Below, in pieces: positions 36,001-48,000 of a stretch of 64,000 nucleotides of DNA. Location: assembly GCA_947471745.1 (NCBI GenBank), contig CANJKZ010000011.1:2294001-2358000 (forward strand). Reading direction: 5' to 3'. The translations under genes were made by a program, and so were the position numbers. Numbering within the stretch: the first letter of the stretch is position 1; each line of letters begins with the position of its first letter. Origin of the DNA: Closterium sp. Naga37s-1 (Eukaryota; Streptophyta; Zygnematophyceae; Desmidiales; Closteriaceae). A model generated the notes under the pieces. It was not told where the DNA came from, did no database searches, and saw only the letters and a list, made by a program, of their open reading frames with translations.

Positions 36001-39000
36001 TCATGGCTCCCCGCCTCCCCCGCAGGACGCCATTCTGGTGACCTGCAGCAGGGTGGTGGACGAGGTGCCACACTTGCCTCGTGTGCACCCATGCTTCTCC
36101 CATGCACAATCTCTCCGTGTTGTATGGCCATCATGGCTCCCCGCCTCCCCCGCAGGACGCCATTCTGGTGACCTGCAGCAGGGTGGTGGACGAGGTGCCA
36201 CACTTGCCTCGTGTGCACCCATGCTTCTCCCATGCACAATCTCTCCGTGTTGTATGGCCATCATGGCTCCCCGCCTCCCCCGCAGGACGCCATTCTGGTG
36301 ACCTGCAGCAGGGTGGTGGACGAGGTGCCACACTTGCCTCGTGTGCACCCATGCTTCTCCCATGCACAATCTCTCCGTGTTGTATGGCCATCATGGCTCC
36401 CCGCCTCCCCCGCAGGACGCCATTCTGGTGACCTGCAGCAGGGTGGTGGACGAGGTGCCACACTTGCCTCGTGTGCACCCATGCTTCTCCCATGCACAAT
36501 CTCTCCGTGTTGTATGGCCATCATGGCTCCCCGCCTCCCCCGCAGGACGCCATTCTGGTGACCTGCAGCAGGGTGGTGGACGAGGTGCCACACTTGCCTC
36601 GTGTGCACCCATGCTTCTCCCATGCACAATCTCTCCGTGTTGTATGGCCATCATGGCTCCCCGCCTTCCCCGCAGGACGCCATTCTGGTGACCTGCAGCA
36701 GGGTGGTGGACGAGGTGCCACACTTGCCTCGTGTGCACCCATGCTTCTCCCATGCACAATCTCTCCGTGTTGTATGGCCATCATGGCTCCCCGCCTCCCC
36801 CGCAGGACGCCATTCTGGTGACCTGCAGCAGGGTGGTGGACGAGGTGCCACACTTGCCTCGTGTGCACCCATGCTTCTCCCATGCACAATCTCTCCGTGT
36901 TGTATGGCCATCATGGCTCCCCGCCTCCCCCGCAGGACGCCATTCTGGTGACCTGCAGCAGGGTGGTGGACGAGGTGCCACACTTGCCTCGTGTGCACCC
37001 ATGCTTCTCCCATGCACAATCTCTCCGTGTTGTATGGCCATCATGGCTCCCCGCCTCCCCCGCAGGACGCCATTCTGGTGACCTGCAGCAGGGTGGTGGA
37101 CGAGGTGCCACACTTGCCTCGTGTGCACCCATGCTTCTCCCATGCACCCATGCGTCTCCCATGCACAATCTCTCCGTGTTGTATGGCCATCATGGCTCCC
37201 CGCCTCCCCCGCAGGACGCCATTCTGGTGACCTGCAGCAGGGTGGTGGACGAGGTGCCACACTTGCCTCGTGTGCACCCATGCTTCTCCCATGCACAATC
37301 TCTCCGTGTTGTATGGCCATCATGGCTCCCCGCCTCCCCCGCAGGACGCCATTCTGGTGACCTGCAGCAGGGTGGTGGACGAGGTGCCACACTTGCCTCG
37401 TGTGCACCCATGCTTCTCCCATGCACAATCTCTCCGTGTTGTATGGCCATCATGGCTCCCCGCCTCCCCCGCAGGACGCCATTCTGGTGACCTGCAGCAG
37501 GGTGGTGGACGAGGTGCCACACTTGCCTCGTGTGCACCCATGCTTCTCCCATGCACAATCTCTCCGTGTTGTATGGCCATCATGGCTCCCCGCCTCCCCC
37601 GCAGGACGCCATTCTGGTGACCTGCAGCAGGGTGGTGGACGAGGTGCCACACTTGCCTCGTGTGCACCCATGCTTCTCCCATGCACCCATGCGTCTCCCA
37701 TGCACAATCTCTCCGTGTTGTATGGCCATCATGGCTCCCCGCCTCCCCCGCAGGACGCCATTCTGGTGACCTGCAGCAGGGTGGTGGACGAGGTGCCACA
37801 CTTGCCTCGTGTGCACCCATGCTTCTCCCATGCACCCATGCGTCTCCCATGCACAATCTCTCCGTGTTGTATGGCCATCATGGCTCCCCGCCTCCCCCGC
37901 AGGACGCCATTCTGGTGACCTGCAGCAGGGTGGTGGACGAGGTGCCACACTTGCCTCGTGTGCACCCATGCTTCTCCCATGCACCCATGCGTCTCCCATG
38001 CACAATCTCTCCGTGTTGTATGGCCATCATGGCTCCCCGCCTCCCCCGCAGGACGCCATTCTGGTGACCTGCAGCAGGGTGGTGGACGAGGTGCCACACT
38101 TGCCTCGTGTGCACCCATGCTTCTCCCATGCACCCATGCGTCTCCCATGCACAATCTCTCCGTGTTGTATGGCCATCATGGCTCCCCGCCTCCCCCGCAG
38201 GACGCCATTCTGGTGACCTGCAGCAGGGTGGTGGACGAGGTGCCACACTTGCCTCGTGTGCACCCATGCTTCTCCCATGCACCCATGCGTCTCCCATGCA
38301 CAATCTCTCCGTGTTGTATGGCCATCATGGCTCCCCGCCTCCCCCGCAGGACGCCATTCTGGTGACCTGCAGCAGGGTGGTGGACGAGGTGCCACACTTG
38401 CCTCGTGTGCACCCATGCTTCTCCCATGCACCCATGCGTCTCCCATGCACAATCTCTCCGTGTTGTATGGCCATCATGGCTCCCCGCCTCCCCCGCAGGA
38501 CGCCATTCTGGTGACCTGCAGCAGGGTGGTGGACGAGGTGCCACACTTGCCTCGTGTGCACCCATGCTTCTCCCATGCACCCATGCGTCTCCCATGCACA
38601 ATCTCTCCGTGTTGTATGGCCATCATGGCTCCCCGCCTCCCCCGCAGGACGCCATTCTGGTGACCTGCAGCAGGGTGGTGGACGAGGTGCCACACTTGCC
38701 TCGTGTGCACCCATGCTTCTCCCATGCACCCATGCGTCTCCCATGCACAATCTCTCCGTGTTGTATGGCCATCATGGCTCCCCGCCTCCCCCGCAGGACG
38801 CCATTCTGGTGACCTGCAGCAGGGTGGTGGACGAGGTGCCACACTTGCCTCGTGTGCACCCATGCTTCTCCCATGCACCCATGCGTCTCCCATGCACAAT
38901 CTCTCCGTGTTGTATGGCCATCATGGCTCCCCGCCTCCCCCGCAGGACGCCATTCTGGTGACCTGCAGCAGGGTGGTGGACGAGGTGCCACACTTGCCTC

Positions 39001-42000
39001 GTGTGCACCCATGCTTCTCCCATGCACCCATGCGTCTCCCATGCACAATCTCTCCGTGTTGTATGGCCATCATGGCTCCCCGCCTCCCCCGCAGGACGCC
39101 ATTCTGGTGACCTGCAGCAGGGTGGTGGACGAGGTGCCACACTTGCCTCGTGTGCACCCATGCTTCTCCCATGCACCCATGCGTCTCCCATGCACAATCT
39201 CTCCGTGTTGTATGGCCATCATGGCTCTCCGCCTCCCCCGCAGGACGCCATTCTGGTGACCTGCAGCAGGGTGGTGGACGAGGTGCCACACTTGCCTCGT
39301 GTGCACCCATGCTTCTCCCATGCACCCATGCGTCTCCCATGCACAATCTCTCCGTGTTGTATGGCCATCATGGCTCCCCGCCTCCCCCGCAGGACGCCAT
39401 TCTGGTGACCTGCAGCAGGGTGGTGGACGAGGTGCCACACTTGCCTCGTGTGCACCCATGCTTCTCCCATGCACCCATGCGTCTCCCATGCACAATCTCT
39501 CCGTGTTGTATGGCCATCATGGCTCCCCGCCTCCCCCGCAGGACGCCATTCTGGTGACCTGCAGCAGGGTGGTGGACGAGGTGCCACACTTGCCTCGTGT
39601 GCACCCATGCTTCTCCCATGCACCCATGCGTCTCCCATGCACAATCTCTCCGTGTTGTATGGCCATCATGGCTCCCCGCCTCCCCCGCAGGACGCCATTC
39701 TGGTGACCTGCAGCAGGGTGGTGGACGAGGTGCCACACTTGCCTCGTGTGCACCCATGCTTCTCCCATGCACCCATGCGTCTCCCATGCACAATCTCTCC
39801 GTGTTGTATGGCCATCATGGCTCCCCGCCTCCCCCGCAGGACGCCATTCTGGTGACCTGCAGCAGGGTGGTGGACGAGGTGCCACACTTGCCTCGTGTGC
39901 ACCCATGCTTCTCCCATGCACCCATGCGTCTCCCATGCACAATCTCTCCGTGTTGTATGGCCATCATGGCTCCCCGCCTCCCCCGCAGGACGCCATTCTG
40001 GTGACCTGCAGCAGGGTGGTGGACGAGGTGCCACACTTGCCTCGTGTGCACCCATGCTTCTCCCATGCACCCATGCGTCTCCCATGCACAATCTCTCCGT
40101 GTTGTATGGCCATCATGGCTCCCCGCCTCCCCCGCAGGACGCCATTCTGGTGACCTGCAGCAGGGTGGTGGACGAGGTGCCACACTTGCCTCGTGTGCAC
40201 CCATGCTTCTCCCATGCACCCATGCGTCTCCCATGCACAATCTCTCCGTGTTGTATGGCCATCATGGCTCCCCGCCTCCCCCGCAGGACGCCATTCTGGT
40301 GACCTGCAGCAGGGTGGTGGACGAGGTGCCACACTTGCCTCGTGTGCACCCATGCTTCTCCCATGCACCCATGCGTCTCCCATGCACAATCTCTCCGTGT
40401 TGTATGGCCATCATGGCTCCCCGCCTCCCCCGCAGGACGCCATTCTGGTGACCTGCAGCAGGGTGGTGGACGAGGTGCCACACTTGCCTCGTGTGCACCC
40501 ATGCTTCTCCCATGCACCCATGCGTCTCCCATGCACAATCTCTCCGTGTTGTATGGCCATCATGGCTCCCCGCCTCCCCCGCAGGACGCCATTCTGGTGA
40601 CCTGCAGCAGGGTGGTGGACGAGGTGCCACACTTGCCTCGTGTGCACCCATGCTTCTCCCATGCACCCATGCGTCTCCCATGCACAATCTCTCCGTGTTG
40701 TATGGCCATCATGGCTCCCCGCCTCCCCCGCAGGACGCCATTCTGGTGACCTGCAGCAGGGTGGTGGACGAGGTGCCACACTTGCCTCGTGTGCACCCAT
40801 GCTTCTCCCATGCACCCATGCGTCTCCCATGCACAATCTCTCCGTGTTGTATGGCCATCATGGCTCCCCGCCTCCCCCGCAGGACGCCATTCTGGTGACC
40901 TGCAGCAGGGTGGTGGACGAGGTGCCACACTTGCCTCGTGTGCACCCATGCTTCTCCCATGCACCCATGCGTCTCCCATGCACAATCTCTCCGTGTTGTA
41001 TGGCCATCATGGCTCCCCGCCTCCCCCGCAGGACGCCATTCTGGTGACCTGCAGCAGGGTGGTGGACGAGGTGCCACACTTGCCTCGTGTGCACCCATGC
41101 TTCTCCCATGCACCCATGCGTCTCCCATGCACAATCTCTCCGTGTTGTATGGCCATCATGGCTCCCCGCCTCCCCCGCAGGACGCCATTCTGGTGACCTG
41201 CAGCAGGGTGGTGGACGAGGTGCCACACTTGCCTCGTGTGCACCCATGCTTCTCCCATGCACCCATGCGTCTCCCATGCACAATCTCTCCGTGTTGTATG
41301 GCCATCATGGCTCCCCGCCTCCCCCGCAGGACGCCATTCTGGTGACCTGCAGCAGGGTGGTGGACGAGGTGCCACACTTGCCTCGTGTGCACCCATGCTT
41401 CTCCCATGCACCCATGCGTCTCCCATGCACAATCTCTCCGTGTTGTATGGCCATCATGGCTCCCCGCCTCCCCCGCAGGACGCCATTCTGGTGACCTGCA
41501 GCAGGGTGGTGGACGAGGTGCCACACTTGCCTCGTGTGCACCCATGCTTCTCCCATGCACCCATGCGTCTCCCATGCACAATCTCTCCGTGTTGTATGGC
41601 CATCATGGCTCCCCGCCTCCCCCGCAGGACGCCATTCTGGTGACCTGCAGCAGGGTGGTGGACGAGGTGCCACACTTGCCTCGTGTGCACCCATGCTTCT
41701 CCCATGCACCCATGCGTCTCCCATGCACAATCTCTCCGTGTTGTATGGCCATCATGGCTCCCCGCCTCCCCCGCAGGACGCCATTCTGGTGACCTGCAGC
41801 AGGGTGGTGGACGAGGTGCCACACTTGCCTCGTGTGCACCCATGCTTCTCCCATGCACCCATGCGTCTCCCATGCACAATCTCTCCGTGTTGTATGGCCA
41901 TCATGGCTCCCCGCCTCCCCCGCAGGACGCCATTCTGGTGACCTGCAGCAAGGGTGGTGGACGAGGTGCCACACTTGCCTCGTGTGCACCCATGCTTCTC

Positions 42001-45000
42001 CCATGCACCCATGCGTCTCCCATGCACAATCTCTCCGTGTTGTATGGCCATCATGGCTCCCCGCCTCCCCCGCAGGACGCCATTCTGGTGACCTGCAGCA
42101 GGGTGGTGGACGAGGTGCCACACTTGCCTCGTGTGCACCCATGCTTCTCCCATGCACCCATGCGTCTCCCATGCACAATCTCTCCGTGTTGTATGGCCAT
42201 CATGGCTCCCCGCCTCCCCCGCAGGACGCCATTCTGGTGACCTGCAGCAGGGTGGTGGACGAGGTGCCACACTTGCCTCGTGTGCACCCATGCTTCTCCC
42301 ATGCACCCATGCGTCTCCCATGCACAATCTCTCCGTGTTGTATGGCCATCATGGCTCCCCGCCTCCCCCGCAGGACGCCATTCTGGTGACCTGCAGCAGG
42401 GTGGTGGACGAGGTGCCACACTTGCCTCGTGTGCACCCATGCTTCTCCCATGCACCCATGCGTCTCCCATGCACAATCTCTCCGTGTTGTATGGCCATCA
42501 TGGCTCCCCGCCTCCCCCGCAGGACGCCATTCTGGTGACCTGCAGCAGGGTGGTGGACGAGGTGCCACACTTGCCTCGTGTGCACCCATGCTTCTCCCAT
42601 GCACCCATGCGTCTCCCATGCACAATCTCTCCGTGTTGTATGGCCATCATGGCTCCCCGCCTCCCCCGCAGGACGCCATTCTGGTGACCTGCAGCAGGGT
42701 GGTGGACGAGGTGCCACACTTGCCTCGTGTGCACCCATGCTTCTCCCATGCACCCATGCGTCTCCCATGCACAATCTCTCCGTGTTGTATGGCCATCATG
42801 GCTCCCCGCCTCCCCCGCAGGACGCCATTCTGGTGACCTGCAGCAGGGTGGTGGACGAGGTGCCACACTTGCCTCGTGTGCACCCATGCTTCTCCCATGC
42901 ACCCATGCGTCTCCCATGCACAATCTCTCCGTGTTGTATGGCCATCATGGCTCCCCGCCTCCCCCGCAGGACGCCATTCTGGTGACCTGCAGCAGGGTGG
43001 TGGACGAGGTGCCACACTTGCCTCGTGTGCACCCATGCTTCTCCCATGCACCCATGCGTCTCCCATGCACAATCTCTCCGTGTTGTATGGCCATCATGGC
43101 TCCCCGCCTCCCCCGCAGGACGCCATTCTGGTGACCTGCAGCAGGGTGGTGGACGAGGTGCCACACTTGCCTCGTGTGCACCCATGCTTCTCCCATGCAC
43201 CCATGCGTCTCCCATGCACAATCTCTCCGTGTTGTATGGCCATCATTGCTCCCCGCCTCCCCCGCAGGACGCCATACTGGTGAACTGCAGCAGGGTGGTG
43301 GACGAGGTGCCACACTTGCCTCGTGTGCACCCATGCTTCTCCCATGCACCCATGCGTCTCCCATGCACAATCTCTCCGTGTTGTATGGCCATCATGGCTC
43401 CCCGCCTCCCCCGCAGGACGCCATTCTGGTGACCTGCAGCAGGGTGGTGGACGAGGTGCCACACTTGCCTCGTGTGCACCCATGCTTCTCCCATGCACCC
43501 ATGCGTCTCCCATGCACAATCTCTCCGTGTTGTATGGCCATCATGGCTCCCCGCCTCCCCCGCAGGACGCCATTCTGGTGACCTGCAGCAGGGTGGTGGA
43601 CGAGGTGCCACACTTGCCTCGTGTGCACCCATGCTTCTCCCATGCACCCATGCGTCTCCCATGCACAATCTCTCCGTGTTGTATGGCCATCATGGCTCCC
43701 CGCCTCCCCCGCAGGACGCCATTCTGGTGACCTGCAGCAGGGTGGTGGACGAGGTGCCACACTTGCCTCGTGTGCACCCATGCTTCTCCCATGCACCCAT
43801 GCGTCTCCCATGCACAATCTCTCCGTGTTGTATGGCCATCATGGCTCCCCGCCTCCCCCGCAGGACGCCATTCTGGTGACCTGCAGCAGGGTGGTGGACG
43901 AGGTGCCACACTTGCCTCGTGTGCACCCATGCTTCTCCCATGCACCCATGCGTCTCCCATGCACAATCTCTCCGTGTTGTATGGCCATCATGGCTCCCCG
44001 CCTCCCCCGCAGGACGCCATTCTGGTGACCTGCAGCAGGGTGGTGGACGAGGTGCCACACTTGCCTCGTGTGCACCCATGCTTCTCCCATGCACCCATGC
44101 GTCTCCCATGCACAATCTCTCCGTGTTGTATGGCCATCATGGCTCCCCGCCTCCCCCGCAGGACGCCATTCTGGTGACCTGCAGCAGGGTGGTGGACGAG
44201 GTGCCACACTTGCCTCGTGTGCACCCATGCTTCTCCCATGCACCCATGCGTCTCCCATGCACAATCTCTCCGTGTTGTATGGCCATCATGGCTCCCCGCC
44301 TCCCCCGCAGGACGCCATTCTGGTGACCTGCAGCAGGGTGGTGGACGAGGTGCCACACTTGCCTCGTGTGCACCCATGCTTCTCCCATGCACCCATGCGT
44401 CTCCCATGCACAATCTCTCCGTGTTGTATGGCCATCATTGCTCCCCGCCTCCCCCGCAGGACGCCATACTGGTGAACTGCAGCAGGGTGGTGGACGAGGT
44501 GCCACACTTGCCTCGTGTGCACCCATGCTTCTCCCATGCACCCATGCGTCTCCCATGCACAATCTCTCCGTGTTGTATGGCCATCATGGCTCCCCGCCTC
44601 CCCCGCAGGACGCCATTCTGGTGACCTGCAGCAGGGTGGTGGACGAGGTGCCACACTTGCCTCGTGTGCACCCATGCTTCTCCCATGCACCCATGCGTCT
44701 CCCATGCACAATCTCTCCGTGTTGTATGGCCATCATGGCTCCCCGCCTCCCCCGCAGGACGCCATTCTGGTGACCTGCAGCAGGGTGGTGGACGAGGTGC
44801 CACACTTGCCTCGTGTGCACCCATGCTTCTCCCATGCACCCATGCGTCTCCCATGCACAATCTCTCCGTGTTGTATGGCCATCATGGCTCCCCGCCTCCC
44901 CCGCAGGACGCCATTCTGGTGACCTGCAGCAGGGTGGTGGACGAGGTGCCACACTTGCCTCGTGTGCACCCATGCTTCTCCCATGCACCCATGCGTCTCC

Positions 45001-48000
45001 CATGCTCAATCTCTCCGTGTTGTATGGCCATCATGGCTCCCCGCCTCCCCCGCAGGACGCCATTCTGGTGACCTGCAGCAGGGTGGTGGACGAGGTGCCA
45101 CACTTGCCTCGTGTGCACCCATGCTTCTCCCATGCACCCATGCGTCTCCCATGCACAATCTCTCCGTGTTGTATGGCCATCATGGCTCCCCGCCTCCCCC
45201 GCAGGACGCCATTCTGGTGACCTGCAGCAGGGTGGTGGACGAGGTGCCACACTTGCCTCGTGTGCACCCATGCTTCTCCCATGCACCCATGCGTCTCCCA
45301 TGCACAATCTCTCCGTGTTGTATGGCCATCATGGCTCCCCGCCTCCCCCGCAGGACGCCATTCTGGTGACCTGCAGCAGGGTGGTGGACGAGGTGCCACA
45401 CTTGCCTCGTGTGCACCCATGCTTCTCCCATGCACCCATGCGTCTCCCATGCACAATCTCTCCGTGTTGTATGGCCATCATGGCTCCCCGCCTCCCCCGC
45501 AGGACGCCATTCTGGTGACCTGCAGCAGGGTGGTGGACGAGGTGCCACACTTGCCTCGTGTGCACCCATGCTTCTCCCATGCACCCATGCGTCTCCCATG
45601 CACAATCTCTCCGTGTTGTATGGCCATCATGGCTCCCCGCCTCCCCCGCAGGACGCCATTCTGGTGACCTGCAGCAGGGTGGTGGACGAGGTGCCACACT
45701 TGCCTCGTGTGCACCCATGCTTCTCCCATGCACCCATGCGTCTCCCATGCACAATCTCTCCGTGTTGTATGGCCATCATGGCTCCCCGCCTCCCCCGCAG
45801 GACGCCATTCTGGTGACCTGCAGCAGGGTGGTGGACGAGGTGCCACACTTGCCTCGTGTGCACCCATGCTTCTCCCATGCACCCATGCGTCTCCCATGCA
45901 CAATCTCTCCGTGTTGTATGGCCATCATGGCTCCCCGCCTCCCCCGCAGGACGCCATTCTGGTGACCTGCAGCAGGGTGGTGGACGAGGTGCCACACTTG
46001 CCTCGTGTGCACCCATGCTTCTCCCATGCACCCATGCGTCTCCCATGCACAATCTCTCCGTGTTGTATGGCCATCATGGCTCCCCGCCTCCCCCGCAGGA
46101 CGCCATTCTGGTGACCTGCAGCAGGGTGGTGGACGAGGTGCCACACTTGCCTCGTGTGCACCCATGCTTCTCCCATGCACCCATGCGTCTCCCATGCACA
46201 ATCTCTCCGTGTTGTATGGCCATCATGGCTCCCCGCCTCCCCCGCAGGACGCCATTCTGGTGACCTGCAGCAGGGTGGTGGACGAGGTGCCACACTTGCC
46301 TCGTGTGCACCCATGCTTCTCCCATGCACCCATGCGTCTCCCATGCACAATCTCTCCGTGTTGTATGGCCATCATTGCTCCCCGCCTCCCCCGCAGGACG
46401 CCATACTGGTGAACTGCAGCAGGGGGCCGGTGGTGGATGAGGTGGCGCTGGTGAGGCACCTCAAGGCCAACCCCGCCTTCAGAGCCGCTCTCGACGTCTT
46501 CGAGGTGCGTGCACTGCACTGCACTGCTCCCACGGCACAGCTCACCATCATAGCTTCTCACCTATGCATAGCTACCCCCTCGCGTTCCCCTGATTGAACT
46601 GTTGAGATGTCTGAAAGCGCATCCTACGCATATTGCCTCTCACCTGCCTAAATCCCATGAACGCCTGAGAATGGCCTTGCAGAACTCTGAACGCCTGAGA
46701 ATAGCCTTGCAGAACTCTGAACGCCTGAGAATGGCCTTGCAGAACTCTGAACGCCTGAGAATGGCCTTGCAGAACTCTGGACGCCTGAGAATGGCCTTGC
46801 AGAACTCTGAACGCCTGAGAATAGCCTTGCAGAACTCTGAACGCCTGAGAATGGCCTTGCAGAACTCTGAACGCCCTGCCAGTCCACGGAGTTCACCACT
46901 CCCCGTGTGCCTCCATATTCAATCCGTCCCTTATTCGAATGGACCTTCATTAGAATAGGCCGTCAATACAGCACCCTAAACCCCTGAATCCGTCCCTCCT
47001 TCAATCCACCCCTTCAATCCGTCCCTCCGTCTCTCGCCCCTTGTACGACCCCCTGCAATTCACTCGTGCTGCCTCGATCACTCTGCATCAGGAGGACGAT
47101 CTTCTCTTATCCACACCTCGCAAACCTCCCTTTTGAACATTCTCAGAACTAGTCAACATGCCCACCACCCCTGCCGCACACCCTGCCACTGATCCCAACT
47201 CAATTCACCCCGTTCCTCTCTCCTCATTCCCCTCTCCCTCCCCATTCCCCTCGTCCCCCCCGTTCCTCGTTCAACATCAGGACGAGCCGCTGATGAAGCC
47301 GGGTCTCTCCACGCTCCCCAACGTGGTGGTGGTGCCGCACATCGCCTCCGCCTCGCAATGGACGCGCGCTGGCATGGCTGCCCTCGCTGCTCTCAACGTC
47401 GCTGTGAGTTGAACGCCGTTCTTCACGCACATGTGCCGCTCACCTCAGTCACACATGCTGCTGTGCCGCACACTTCCTCCGTCTCTCAGTAAACGCGTGT
47501 AGGCATGGCAGCCCTCGCTGCTCTCAAGGTTGCTGTGAGTTGCTCTCCTGCTCTGCTCTCTGCTTGTTGACCGCGTCTGACACACACTGCCACTTTCAAT
47601 CAGGAGTCGTGCCGTATATTGCCGCTCCTTGCTTCCTCTTTTGCTGCCTCTGCCCCGCTGCCCCAATCGACATACTCATACCCGTCACCATGCAACTGTC
47701 ATGTTTCCCCTGATTGGTCAGACTCCCTTTCATGAGCTAGACCCCTCCATCACCCCTTTGATGAGCTAGACCCCTCCATCACCCCTTTGATGAGCTAGAC
47801 CCCTCCATCACCCCTTTGATGAGCTAGACCCCTCCATCACCCCTTTGATGAGCTAGACCCCTCCATCACCCCTTTGATGAGCCAGACCCCTCCATCACCC
47901 CTTTGATGAGCTAGACCCCTCCATCACCCCTTTGATGAGCTAGACCCCTCCATCACCCCTTTGATGAGCTAGACCCCTCCATCACCCCTTTGAGCTAGAC

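Noticed and set aside
23785-46345. Hundreds of overlapping open frames of 79-215 codons on both strands (CTHASPMHNLSV-like proteins)
   Set aside because: They are frames through a 130/149-bp satellite; the unit length is not a multiple of three, every frame repeats, and both strands are equally open. They show no codon bias or domain.
23730-46396. CRISPR-like array
   Set aside because: Units are wholly identical with no unique spacers, the repeat is 130-149 bp and the context is a eukaryotic intron.
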